This document shows, piece after piece, positions 37,027-45,904 of a DNA stretch of 64,000 nt. The notes under the pieces were generated by a model. That model saw nothing but the letters and a program-made list of their open reading frames with translations, was not told the DNA's origin and did not search any database. The stretch lies in assembly GCA_030748735.1 (NCBI GenBank), contig JASMLK010000025.1:1-64000 (forward strand), written 5' to 3'. The DNA is from Myxococcota bacterium (GTDB lineage: Bacteria; Myxococcota_A; UBA9160; UBA4427). Position 1 is the stretch's first letter. Every line of letters starts with the position of its first letter. A program made the position numbers and the translations under genes.

Positions 37027-37987
37027 GGGGTGTCTCCGGCGAAGCGAGTGTGAGTTCGCGACCGTCCCATTCGACGAGTCGATCTTGCTGCGACACGCGC
37101 GACCAATCGAAGTCGCCGAGTAGCGCACGAGGTGTCATGGGTCGGGGTTCTTCGACGAGCCCCGCCGCACAAGCGAGTAGGCCACACAGGGCCGCGGCGT
37201 CATAGCGAGAGACGAGTTCATCGAGCGCCACTGCGCCGTGGAACTTCGCGAGCTTTCGGTCGCGTCGTTCGAGGAGCAACAGGTGGTGGCGATAGGTCGG
37301 CGTCTCGAAGCCGAGCTGCTGCTGCAAGCGCACCTGCGTCGCGGTGCCCGCCGCAAGATCTCGCCCCCGCACAACGCGGGTGACGCCTGCCTGCGCATCG
37401 TCGACCACGCTCGCGAGGTGGTACGCCACGGCGCCGTCGCGCCGGCGCACGACAGGGTCACCGAAGACGGCAAGCGGATCCTGCTCGATCTCGGCACCAC
37501 CGAGGTCGCGGAGCACCACCGTGCCAGCGGGGAGCCGGACTCGAAGTGGCTGCGTCGAAGCACGCCAGCCACCCTGGTCCCGCGACGGAAGCTCTCGCTC
37601 GCGGCAATGGCCGTCGTAGCGGAACCCGCCGTCGGGAGTCCGCACCCCGAGCTCGCGCAGCCGCGACCGCGAGCAAGCGCACGGATACAGGGCCCCCGCT
37701 TCCGCCAGCCGATCGAGGGCCTGCTCGTGCGCGGCCGAAGCTTCCGACTGGAGAGAACGTTCGTCCCAATCGAGCCCCAGCCACGAGAGCGCGTCGCCAA
37801 TCGCCTTTGCGTACGTGGGTTTACAACGACCGGGGTCGAGGTCCTCGAGCCGCACGACGAAGCGGGCTCCGCTCGAGCGGGCGTCCAGCCAGCACAGCAG
37901 CGCGGCGAGCAGCGTGCCGGGGTGCGGCCCTCCAGTCGTCGACGGAGCAAAGCGACCGACACCCGCGTGGGCGGGCTCTTCACTCAT
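37016..37987 (-). CDS. gluQ: Glutamyl-Q tRNA(Asp) synthetase
   Basis: A 323-aa truncated glutamyl-tRNA synthetase paralogue that attaches Glu to queuosine-34 of tRNA-Asp. The HIGH-like region reads [20 protein letters not shown], the zinc site CACS...GHC lies near residues 102-130, and the KMSKS counterpart is RKLAKFHG. The anticodon-binding domain of full GluRS is absent, as expected for this family. The 21-nt repeat (37006-37026) covers its last codons, so the C-terminal tail [10 protein letters not shown] may be acquired. Confidence 0.9.
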   Translation of the reverse strand: MSEEPAHAGVGRFAPSTTGGPHPGTLLAALLCWLDARSSGARFVVRLEDLDPGRCKPTYAKAIGDALSWLGLDWDERSLQSEASAAHEQALDRLAEAGALYPCACSRSRLRELGVRTPDGGFRYDGHCRERELPSRDQGGWRASTQPLRVRLPAGTVVLRDLGGAEIEQDPLAVFGDPVVRRRDGAVAYHLASVVDDAQAGVTRVVRGRDLAAGTATQVRLQQQLGFETPTYRHHLLLLERRDRKLAKFHGAVALDELVSRYDAAALCGLLACAAGLVEEPRPMTPRALLGDFDWSRVSQQDRLVEWDGRELTLASPETPPET

Positions 37988-38189
37988 GAGCTGTCAACCG
38001 TGACGGCCAAATGCTCCATTAATTGCACCTTTTTGTATCTTTTTTCCCGCACCCGCAACACCACAGGGATCCTTCTGTTCGCCGTGTCGGATCTCACGCT
38101 GGGAGTGGCCTGAGTTGCGTTTCGGGCTGGTTCATGCATGCTCATCTGAAGCGAGGGCGCACGAGATCCTCGAAGGAGGCTTGGTAACT

Positions 38190-38381
38190 ATGTCGGATTC
38201 CAACGAAGTGCTGGTCGTGGCCTCGAAGGTGAAGGCCTACATCAAAGACAAAGGCGACATGAAGACCTCGGCGAGCGTGCTTTCCGCTCTGTCGGACCGC
38301 ATCCGTAGCATGTGCGAGGAAGCGATCGAAAACGCTCGCAGCGACGGTCGAAAGACCATTCTCGATCGCGATATCGGCTAG
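38190..38381 (+). CDS. Bacterial histone-fold protein (HBb-like)
   Basis: A 63-aa protein that is essentially one histone fold: helix 1 (VLVVASKVKAYIKDK), a short loop, the long helix 2 (SVLSALSDRIRSMCEEAIENA), then GRKTILDRDI, where the Arg-Lys-Thr of the L2 loop and the Asp at the start of helix 3 match archaeal and Bdellovibrio histones. It would dimerise and bind DNA as a nucleoid protein. There is no N-terminal tail. The ATG at 38190 has GGAGG ten nt upstream; the 25 earlier track codons are rejected. The upstream region contains an unusual T-rich patch (ctttttgtatctttttt near 38028-38045). It stands alone between gluQ and the epimerase gene. Confidence 0.75.
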   Translation: MSDSNEVLVVASKVKAYIKDKGDMKTSASVLSALSDRIRSMCEEAIENARSDGRKTILDRDIG

Positions 38382-38499
38382 TCGCCGGAGCACAACGCTC
38401 CAAATCGCGGGCAACCTGGTCGTGTTGGCCACAGCGTCCGCGGCAGCTCGGCTGCCCAGGGGAACGAAACTGCCGTGACCCTGGACGGCCGGAGCAGCC

Positions 38500-39405
38500 T
38501 CATTGCCCAACACAGTCGCGCAGAGCGGCTTCGAGGGTTGGGTATTCGAACGCGTAACCGTATTCGAGCGCGCGCTCGCACGCGACGTGCTGCCCGGGCG
38601 AGACGTAGCGTGCGAATTCGCCCAGTGGGAACCACACGGCGAAGAGCGGCACGGGGAGAAACGCGGGGCGTCGCAGCACTCGCCCCAGCGTCGCTGCGAA
38701 CTCGCCCATCCGCGCTACACCCGGGGCCACCACGTTGAGGGGCCCTTCGATGTCTTCTCGGTCGAGGGCCAACAAGGCGAGCGCAACCGCGTCGCGCTGG
38801 TGAACCCACGGGAACCAGCGGGCCTTCGGACCGATCGGGCCGCCGAGCCCCAGTCGAAAGGGCAGCAACATGTTGGCGAGCGCGCCGTCGTGTCGGCTGA
38901 GGACCACGGCAAAGCGCAGGCACGCCACGCGAACCCCACTGGCTGCGGCTTCCCGCGCGGCCGCTTCCCAGTCACAGCAGAGCGTGGCCAGGAAGTCCTG
39001 GCCGGGCGCGCTTTCTTCCGTGAGGACTTCTTCGTCGCGGGTGCCGTAGTAGCCGGTCGCCGACGCGCTGATCAGGGCGCAGGGCCGCGGCTCGGCGGAC
39101 GCGATCGCGCGAACCAGGACCTTTGCGCTTTCGATTCGGCTGCTGACGAGGCGGCGTTTGCGCGCGGCGTTCCAGCGGCCCCCGCCGATCGATTCTCCCG
39201 CGAGGTGGACGACAGCGTCACAACCCGCAACCGCACCCTGCCAGTCGCCGTCGCTCGTAACGTCCCCGGCGACCCACGTTTCGCCCGGGCGCGAGCTTTC
39301 GCGCGCGGCACGACTGAGCGCCACGACCTCGTCCCCTCGCTCGAGCAGTGCATCACAGAGCGCGGCACCGACCAGGCCCGACGCTCCAGTGACGAAGACG
39401 CGCAA
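38500..39405 (-). CDS. TIGR01777-family NAD-dependent epimerase (YfcH/SDR39U1-like)
   Basis: A 301-aa atypical SDR. RVFVTGASGLVGAAL is the cofactor motif, and HLAGESIGGGRWNAARKRRL with SASATGYYG are family signatures; the C-terminal DUF1731-like part contains FAVWFPLGEFA. The biochemical function is unsettled for the whole family. The start is the TTG at 39405, supported by GGGAG eight nt upstream; it begins 2 nt after the stop of the preceding SDR, so the pair is co-translated. The track ORF starts 110 codons earlier inside that SDR. Confidence 0.82.
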   Translation of the reverse strand: MRVFVTGASGLVGAALCDALLERGDEVVALSRAARESSRPGETWVAGDVTSDGDWQGAVAGCDAVVHLAGESIGGGRWNAARKRRLVSSRIESAKVLVRAIASAEPRPCALISASATGYYGTRDEEVLTEESAPGQDFLATLCCDWEAAAREAAASGVRVACLRFAVVLSRHDGALANMLLPFRLGLGGPIGPKARWFPWVHQRDAVALALLALDREDIEGPLNVVAPGVARMGEFAATLGRVLRRPAFLPVPLFAVWFPLGEFARYVSPGQHVACERALEYGYAFEYPTLEAALRDCVGQ

Positions 39406-39407
39406 GC

Positions 39408-40157
39408 TCAGTCTCCCTTTTCGTTCGGGAGGCGGACGTCGACCTCGTCGGTCTGCGCGGCGGGATCGAACGCAAGAGCGAGCAGATGCTCGGCCACGAA
39501 GGCCACGCTGTTGAACGTGTCGTCGCGCTTCATTTCGACGAAGCGCTCGAGGCTCGGGAAGTCGTCTTCGGAGGACGCGCGAATGAGAGCCTGCATTTCC
39601 GTGTCGACCACACCCGGCGCCACCGCGTGCGCACGCAAGCCCGCTTCGGCTTCTTCGAGGGCGATGCACTGGGTGAGCAGCGCGACCCCGGCCTTGCCCG
39701 CGCAGTACGCCGACCAGCCCGCGTAGCCGTTCCATGCGGCGCCCGACGAGATGTTGATCAGCACGCCACCCCCTTCGCGGGCGCGCACGAGATCAACGTA
39801 GCAGCGACTCCCGATGAAGACGCCGGTGAGGTTGATGTCGATGTGCTCGCGAAACGCTTCGATGCTAACGCGGCGAAGCGGCGCGATCGGGTCGAGGATG
39901 CCCGCGTTGTTGATCCACAGGTCGATCGCGCCGAAGCGCGCTTCGACGTCGGCCGCGAAGGCGCGCATCGCCGCCTCGTCGCGAACGTCGACCGAGCGCG
40001 CCAATACGGCGTCGCCCTCTTCGAGGGCCGGCGCGCTACGCGAGCAGAGGCCGAGGTTCATGCCGCGTGCGGCGAAGATCTCGGCGATCCCCGCGCCGAT
40101 CCCGCGGCTCGCGCCGGTAATGACGGCCGTCTTCCCTTTTACATCCACGAGGGACAC
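39408..40157 (-). CDS. SDR family oxidoreductase
   Basis: A 249-aa classical SDR with ITGASRGIG, INNAG, the active-site stretch ISSGAAWNGYAGWSAYCAGK and a C-terminus close to sepiapterin- or benzil-reductase-like carbonyl reductases. SRSAP after beta-2 favours NADP(H). The start is GTG with GAGGAG eight nt upstream. It is followed at once by the TIGR01777 epimerase gene. Confidence 0.82.
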   Translation of the reverse strand: MSLVDVKGKTAVITGASRGIGAGIAEIFAARGMNLGLCSRSAPALEEGDAVLARSVDVRDEAAMRAFAADVEARFGAIDLWINNAGILDPIAPLRRVSIEAFREHIDINLTGVFIGSRCYVDLVRAREGGGVLINISSGAAWNGYAGWSAYCAGKAGVALLTQCIALEEAEAGLRAHAVAPGVVDTEMQALIRASSEDDFPSLERFVEMKRDDTFNSVAFVAEHLLALAFDPAAQTDEVDVRLPNEKGD

Positions 40158-40201
40158 GACATCTACTCCTCACTGGTTGGGCGCGTTCGGGTTGGGGCTG
40201 C

Positions 40202-41440
40202 TCAGGCGCCAGGTGTTGCGGCCAGCTGTGCGACGTCGGCACCGCTCGGCTGCTGGAAGATCCGCACGCCGAATTCGGGCGCGATGGCGAGAAAATGATC
40301 GAAGAGGTCCGACTGGATGCCTTCGTGGTTCGCCCACACGATGTCGTTCGTAAAGCAGTAGATCTCGAGCGGAAGCCCTTCCGGGCCCGGCGCGAGCTGG
40401 CGAACGATCAGCGTGCGACCCTGATGGATCTTGGGGTGGTTCTTCAAGTACTCGAACATGTACGCGCGAAGCGTGCCCGCGTTGGTGAGCCTGCGGATGT
40501 CCGCGTTGATCTCCTGGTTGCGGCCATCTTCGGCGTTGTGAGCCGAAAGCTCACCGCGCTTGTCGGCCATGTAGTCGCGCAGTAGGGCGAACTGCGAGAA
40601 GCGCTCGATCTCGTCTTCTTCGAGAAAGCGAACACTCGTGACGTCGACGGAGAGCGAGCGCTTGATGCGACGCGAATTCGAATCCGACATCCCGCGCCAG
40701 TTCTTGAACGAACTCGTGATGAAGGCGTGGGTGGGGACGGTGGTGATCGTCTTGTCCCAGTTCTGCACCTTGACCGTGTGGAGCGTCACGTCGATCACGT
40801 CACCGTCGGCCCCGTAGGAGGGCATCTCGATCCAATCGCCGACGTCGAGCAAGCGGTTGTTCATGATCTGGATGCTGGCGACCAGTGACAGCAGGGTGTC
40901 GCGGAAGACGATCAGCAGTACGGCGGAGACGGCGCCGAGACCACTCAGGAAGATCCACGGCGAGCGATCCATCAAGATCGAAAGCGAAACGATCGCGCAC
41001 ACCAGGTAGACGATCAGCCGGACGAACCCGAGGTAGCCCTTGATGGGCCGCCGACCAACGTCGGGGAGCTGGCTGTAGATGTCGGCGACGGCGTTCAGGA
41101 AGGCGCTCACCGCCATCGCGGTGATCAGCGTGGCCGACGCGAGCGCAACGCGTTGGATCACAACTTCTACCCTGGGCTGAAGCGCGAAGATTTCGCCCCC
41201 GAAGTAGATGAAGAGCACCGGGATGAGATTCGCGACGCGATTGAAGAAGTGCGCATTGAGCAGCGCATCGTCCCAGTGGGTTTCGCTTCGCCCGACGGCC
41301 GCGCGCGCGATGCGGAGCATCCAGCGGCTCGCGATCGAGTCGGCAAGCCAGCCGAGCAAGGCCAGCAGCGAGAGCCCGATGGCCTGGAAGATGATGGGGT
41401 GCTGCTGAGAGAATTCGCTGATGGTCTGTTGCAGGTCCAC
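40202..41440 (-). CDS. MscS-family mechanosensitive channel (YbdG-like)
   Basis: A 412-aa channel. Four to five N-terminal transmembrane helices precede the pore helix and MscS beta domain, marked by SVASIQIMNNRLLDVGDWIE, GDVIDVTLHTVKVQNWDKT and ITTVPTHAFIT. Length and the extended cytoplasmic domain match YbdG/MscM rather than the short MscS. It opens on hypo-osmotic shock. The start is GTG at 41440 with GAGG about 11 nt upstream. It is divergent from uvrA across 210 bp. Confidence 0.85.
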   Translation of the reverse strand: MDLQQTISEFSQQHPIIFQAIGLSLLALLGWLADSIASRWMLRIARAAVGRSETHWDDALLNAHFFNRVANLIPVLFIYFGGEIFALQPRVEVVIQRVALASATLITAMAVSAFLNAVADIYSQLPDVGRRPIKGYLGFVRLIVYLVCAIVSLSILMDRSPWIFLSGLGAVSAVLLIVFRDTLLSLVASIQIMNNRLLDVGDWIEMPSYGADGDVIDVTLHTVKVQNWDKTITTVPTHAFITSSFKNWRGMSDSNSRRIKRSLSVDVTSVRFLEEDEIERFSQFALLRDYMADKRGELSAHNAEDGRNQEINADIRRLTNAGTLRAYMFEYLKNHPKIHQGRTLIVRQLAPGPEGLPLEIYCFTNDIVWANHEGIQSDLFDHFLAIAPEFGVRIFQQPSGADVAQLAATPGA

Positions 41441-41589
41441 GGCGATCGGTTGCCTCGGCTGGTGGGTTCAGGATCCGTTGGGGGCGCTACTGACACCCTG
41501 TTGTCACGATTGTTCGCGATGCCGCGACGAGGAGCGGGTCGGCGCTGTTGGCTCCGAAACCGCCTCCCTATACTGCCGGATCCCCAGCA

Positions 41590-41625
41590 GAACAGAGAGC
41601 GGAACAGAGAATAGAACCGAGAAAG
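41590..41625 (+). repeat. 12-bp tandem repeat (GAAC-N8)x3 upstream of uvrA
   Basis: GAACAGAGAGCG, GAACAGAGAATA and GAACCGAGAAAG follow each other with exact 12-bp period, ending 25 nt before the uvrA ATG. Direct GAAC repeats recall the alphaproteobacterial LexA box (GTTC-N7-GTTC), but the spacing is N8 and no LexA gene is here. It could be an operator or only a short simple repeat in the 5' leader. Confidence 0.4.
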
Positions 41626-41650
41626 CGCAGGATCGACAGCGGAAAACAGC

Positions 41651-44584
41651 ATGGAACTCGACCACATATTCATCAAGGGTGCTCGCGAGCACAACCTCAA
41701 GACGATCGACGTCAAGATCCCGAAGAAGAAGTTGACCGTCATGACGGGCGTGTCCGGCTCGGGCAAGTCGTCCCTGGCGTTCGACACCCTCTACGCCGAA
41801 GGCCAGCGGCGCTACGTCGAATCGCTTTCTGCCTACGCGCGGCAATTCCTCGGGCAGATGGAAAAGCCGCGCTACGACACGATCCGCGGTCTATCACCAA
41901 CGATTTCGATCGAGCAGAAGACCACGGGCTCCAACCCGCGCTCGACCGTGGGCACGATCACCGAAATCTCCGACTACCTCCGCGTGCTCTATGCGCGGGT
42001 CGGCGTTCAGCACTGCCACCTCTGTGGACACAAGGTGCAGGGGCAGACCGCTCAGCAGATCGCCAAGGAACTGCTCGCGCAGGCGCCCGGCGAGCGCCTG
42101 ATCCTGCTCGCGAACCTGCTCACCAACCGCAAGGGCGAACACCGGGAGCTCCTCGCCGACGTGCGCCGCGCAGGGTTCCTCCGGCTGCGCATCGACGGCG
42201 ACATGGTGATGAGCGAAGACGTCGAAGCCCTCGACAAGCGCAAGAAGCACGACGTCGACGTCGTGATCGATCGCCTCGTACTCGAAAGCAAGAACCGCGC
42301 ACGCATCAACGAATCGGTCGAGAAGGCGCTCGAAGTCGGCAACGGCATCTTGATGGCCATCGCGGGGAAGGGCAGCGACAACGAGCGCACGTTCTCCGAA
42401 AGCGCCGCGTGCTCCGACTGTGTCGTGAGCTTTCCCGAACTCACCCCGCAGGTTTTTTCGTTCAACAGCCCCCAGGGCATGTGCCAGGACTGCAACGGGC
42501 TCGGCGTTCGCGTCGAGATCGACCGCGACCTCGTGATCCCCGACCCGGACCTCAGCATCGACGAAGGTGCGGTGAAACCCTGGGGCGAAAAGGTCAGCGA
42601 GAAGACCGGCTGGAGCAACGGCTTCCGCGCCCAGGTGATCAAGCAACTCGGCGTCGACCCCCACAAGCCCTGGAAGTCGCTACCCAAGCGCCACAAGGAA
42701 GCGCTTCTGTTCGGCACGGGCGAACGCACCTACAAGCTCTCGTGGCAGGGCAAGACGGGGCAGGGGAGTTTCGATTCGAAATGGGAAGGCGCGCTTCCGC
42801 GGCTCATGCGTCGCTTCAAAGAAGCACGCAGCGAACGTGCGAAACGCTGGTACAGCCAGTGGCTCGCCAACACGCGGTGTTCGACGTGCAGTGGTGCGCG
42901 TCTTCGCCCCGAAGCCGCGGCCGTCCGCATCAGTTCGAAGACCATCGTCGAGCTTTCGGGTCTGACCGTCGAAGAGGCGCGCAACTTCTTTGCGAACCTG
43001 AAACTGCGCGGTGCCAGCAAGGAAATCGCGAGCGAAGTACTGAAGGAAATCCGTTCGCGACTCGAGTTCCTGGCGAGTGTCGGGCTCGGCTACCTCTCCC
43101 TCGATCGGGCCGGCCCATCGCTTTCGGGTGGGGAAAGCCAGCGCATTCGCCTTGCGAGTCAGGTCGGGTCGGAACTGACGGGCGTCATCTACATCCTCGA
43201 CGAACCGTCGATCGGGCTGCACCAACGCGACAACCGGCGCTTGCTCGACACCCTCGTGCGCATGCGCGACATCGGCAACACGGTCGTCGTCGTCGAACAC
43301 GACGAAGAAACGATTCGCGAAGCCGACCACGTGATCGACTTCGGGCCGGGCGCGGGCGTTGCGGGTGGACACATCGTGCACTCCGGCACGCCGAAGAGTC
43401 TCGAGCGCTGCAGGAAGTCGATGACGGGCGCATACCTTTCGGGGCGCAAGGAGATTTCGATCCCCGAAGAACGGCGTACGGCGACCGGCAGCATCAAGAT
43501 CGTGGGCGCGCGGGCAAACAACCTGCGCGGCGTCGACGCCGAGATCCCGCTCGGTGTCTTGACCGCGGTGACGGGGGTTTCGGGCGCGGGCAAGTCGACG
43601 CTCGTGAACGACATCCTCTACCCCGCGTTGTCTCGCCAGTTCCACGGTTCGACGCGGCGCGTGGGCAAGCACAAGACGATCGCCGGCATCGGGCAGCTCG
43701 ACAAGGTGATCGACATCGACCAGCGTCCGATCGGGCGAACGCCGCGCAGCAACCCCGCCACCTACATCAAGGTCTTCGACGAAATCCGCCGCTTCTTCGC
43801 GCAACTCCCCGACGCGCGGCTGCACGGCTACAAGCCCGGGCGCTTTTCCTTCAACGTGAAGGGCGGGCGCTGCGAGGCTTGCGAAGGCGACGGTGTTCGA
43901 AAGATCGAAATGCACTTCCTCGCCGACGTCTTCGTGCGCTGCGAAGAATGTGAAGGCAAGCGCTTCAACGAGGCGACCCTGGCCGTCAAGTACAAGGGCC
44001 TGAACATCGCCGACGTGCTCGAGCTGACGGTCTTCGAAGCCATCGAGGTCTTCGCCGTCCACAAGAAGATCCACGGTCCGCTCGAACTCTTGTCGCGGGT
44101 CGGCCTCGACTATCTCCATCTCGGGCAGCCGTCGCCGACCCTTTCGGGCGGTGAAGCCCAGCGCATCAAGCTTGCGCGCGAGCTTTCGAAGCGGGCTTCG
44201 GGTCGCACGCTCTACATCCTCGACGAACCCACGACCGGGCTTCACTTCGAAGACGTGCGCAAGCTGCTCATCGTCCTCGACGAACTGGTCGACGCGGGCA
44301 ACACGGTGGTCGTGATCGAACACAACCTCGACGTGATCAAACGCGCCGACTGGATCCTCGACATGGGACCCGAAGGCGGCCCGGAAGGCGGCAAACTGAT
44401 CGCACAGGGGACGCCCGAGCAGGTGCGCAAGATCCGGGGGTCCTATACCGGTCGTTACCTGGCCCCGCTCCTGGGCGCCGGGAATCGGGCGAAAAAGGCG
44501 GCGAAAAAGGCCGCCAGGAAGGCGCCTCGAACCGCCAGGAAGCGCCCTGGGGCCGCCAGGAAAGCCAAGCCCACGAGAAAGTGA
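41651..44584 (+). CDS. uvrA: Excinuclease ABC subunit A
   Basis: A 977-aa UvrA, the damage-recognition ATPase of nucleotide-excision repair. The Walker A motifs are GVSGSGKSS (about 33-41) and GVSGAGKST, the signature motifs are LSGGESQRI and LSGGEAQRI, and the zinc ribbons are CSDC...CQDC and CEAC...CEEC. After the conserved end (YTGRYLAPLL) there is an added tail of about 35 residues made almost only of Lys, Arg, Ala and Pro, like histone H1 repeats. The core is otherwise standard. It probably binds UvrB in the cytoplasm; the tail would add non-specific DNA affinity. Confidence 0.96.
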   Translation: MELDHIFIKGAREHNLKTIDVKIPKKKLTVMTGVSGSGKSSLAFDTLYAEGQRRYVESLSAYARQFLGQMEKPRYDTIRGLSPTISIEQKTTGSNPRSTVGTITEISDYLRVLYARVGVQHCHLCGHKVQGQTAQQIAKELLAQAPGERLILLANLLTNRKGEHRELLADVRRAGFLRLRIDGDMVMSEDVEALDKRKKHDVDVVIDRLVLESKNRARINESVEKALEVGNGILMAIAGKGSDNERTFSESAACSDCVVSFPELTPQVFSFNSPQGMCQDCNGLGVRVEIDRDLVIPDPDLSIDEGAVKPWGEKVSEKTGWSNGFRAQVIKQLGVDPHKPWKSLPKRHKEALLFGTGERTYKLSWQGKTGQGSFDSKWEGALPRLMRRFKEARSERAKRWYSQWLANTRCSTCSGARLRPEAAAVRISSKTIVELSGLTVEEARNFFANLKLRGASKEIASEVLKEIRSRLEFLASVGLGYLSLDRAGPSLSGGESQRIRLASQVGSELTGVIYILDEPSIGLHQRDNRRLLDTLVRMRDIGNTVVVVEHDEETIREADHVIDFGPGAGVAGGHIVHSGTPKSLERCRKSMTGAYLSGRKEISIPEERRTATGSIKIVGARANNLRGVDAEIPLGVLTAVTGVSGAGKSTLVNDILYPALSRQFHGSTRRVGKHKTIAGIGQLDKVIDIDQRPIGRTPRSNPATYIKVFDEIRRFFAQLPDARLHGYKPGRFSFNVKGGRCEACEGDGVRKIEMHFLADVFVRCEECEGKRFNEATLAVKYKGLNIADVLELTVFEAIEVFAVHKKIHGPLELLSRVGLDYLHLGQPSPTLSGGEAQRIKLARELSKRASGRTLYILDEPTTGLHFEDVRKLLIVLDELVDAGNTVVVIEHNLDVIKRADWILDMGPEGGPEGGKLIAQGTPEQVRKIRGSYTGRYLAPLLGAGNRAKKAAKKAARKAPRTARKRPGAARKAKPTRK

Positions 44585-44687
44585 ACCGCTAAGGTCTGGG
44601 CCCCGTCATAGGGACCACCGTTCGAATCGACCTTCGATCTCGACGCGAGCCACTCGAATCGTGACGAACCCAGAAAAGGACCCATCG

Positions 44688-45377
44688 ATGAATTCCGCAT
44701 TTCGCGCGTGGCGCACCGCCATGGCCCTCGCACTCTGCGCGACCCTGGCCGGTAGCCACCTCGCTTTCGCTGAAGAGAAGGAAGACGACACCTTCTACGT
44801 ACTCGGCGTCGCGGTATCGCAGGGCCTTCGCGCGTTCAGCTTGAGCGAAGAAGAACTGAAGGTCGTGCTCGAAGGCGTAGAAGACGGCGCGCTGGGCAAA
44901 GCCGACCACATCGATCCGCGCAGCAAGTTCGCGCAGATCCAGGAACTGCAGCGCGAACGCCAGGCTGCAGTCGCGGCCGAAGAGAAGAAGCGATCGACCG
45001 ACTTCCTCGCGGCAGCCGCCAAGGAAAAGGGCGCCAAGAAGTACGACTCGGGCCTCGTGATGTCGACCATCTCCGAAGGCAGCGGCGCGTCGCCGCAAGC
45101 CACCGACACCGTGAAGGTGCACTACCACGGCACGCTGCGTACCGGTCAGGTGTTCGACAGCTCGGTCGAACGCAACCAGCCCGCCACCTTCCCCTTGAAC
45201 GGTGTGATCCCGTGCTGGACCGAAGGCGTGGCGATGATGAAGGTGGGTGGCAAGAGCAAGCTCATCTGCCCCTCCGACATCGCGTACGGCGACAGCGGCA
45301 GGCCTCCGGCGATTCCGGGCGGCGCGGCGCTGGTGTTCGAAGTCGAACTGCTCGAGGTCGTGCAGTCACCGCAGTAG
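44688..45377 (+). CDS. FKBP-type peptidyl-prolyl isomerase, exported (FkpA/Mip-like)
   Basis: A 229-aa periplasmic isomerase. Signal peptide (ALALCATLAGSHLAFA), N-terminal helical dimerisation domain (about 30-115), C-terminal FKBP domain (about 130-229) with VHYHGTLRTGQVFDSS and the ending GGAALVFEVELLEV. It assists folding of exported proteins. The ATG at 44688 follows AAGGA by 8 nt; the track start is a GTG nine codons earlier. It is 103 nt after uvrA. Confidence 0.9.
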   Translation: MNSAFRAWRTAMALALCATLAGSHLAFAEEKEDDTFYVLGVAVSQGLRAFSLSEEELKVVLEGVEDGALGKADHIDPRSKFAQIQELQRERQAAVAAEEKKRSTDFLAAAAKEKGAKKYDSGLVMSTISEGSGASPQATDTVKVHYHGTLRTGQVFDSSVERNQPATFPLNGVIPCWTEGVAMMKVGGKSKLICPSDIAYGDSGRPPAIPGGAALVFEVELLEVVQSPQ

Positions 45378-45904
45378 CCCGGACGCCCCTCATTCGAGGG
45401 CTGAGCGCGGATCGACCTGGCCCTGTTCGAACAGGCTCCAGTCGAGCACGTCGTCCGGGTTGCTCGACTGCGGTAGCTGACCGCTCGGCAGACCACTCAG
45501 TTCGCGTGCCGCCTGGTTTTCGAGCGAGAGTGGGTACGCGACCCGGTTCATCGGCTTGGGTGTGCGCTCCCCCACGCACAACACACCCGAGAAAACACGC
45601 AACTTCCCTCGGAACGGACACAGGGCTCTATCGGGAAAACCCGGTCCGACTGAAGGCTGGGTGAGAATTCTGGCACGGGCGGACCGCGCAGCATGGGGCG
45701 GTAACGCGGCGTCTGCGGCCAACTGCTTCGGCGACATCGACATCAGGGCTGGACGAACTCGGTCCTCAGCCGATAGTCTGCTGGTGCGCTGCCGGGGGTA
45801 TTCCGCCCATTCGATCTACAGCGAAACCCATTCGTAGGACCCGAACCACCCCAGCGATGGATCTCACTGAACCATCTCCAAGAACAACGGAAGGAAACCA
45901 AGCC
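45378..45904. other. Intergenic region with possible small relic
   Basis: No full gene is recognised. A 53-codon minus-strand ORF (45390-45551, MNRVAYPLSLENQAARELSG...) has coding-like composition but no ribosome-binding site, and may be the C-terminal remnant of a lost gene. The stretch must also hold the peroxiredoxin promoter, which I cannot place. Confidence 0.4.

Noticed and set aside
36893-37123. 76-aa plus-strand ORF with LGVKLTR similar to AhcY
   Set aside because: Only seven residues are shared, it overlaps gluQ antisense, and it has no ribosome-binding site.
37988-38189. T-rich patch before the histone gene as an intrinsic terminator or riboswitch
   Set aside because: No GC-rich stem precedes the T-run in either direction, and no riboswitch consensus is seen.
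41548-43953. 801-aa plus-strand ORF
   Set aside because: Frame-shifted shadow of uvrA; Arg/Pro-rich with no motif.
42680-44323. 547-aa minus-strand ORF
   Set aside because: Antisense shadow of uvrA.
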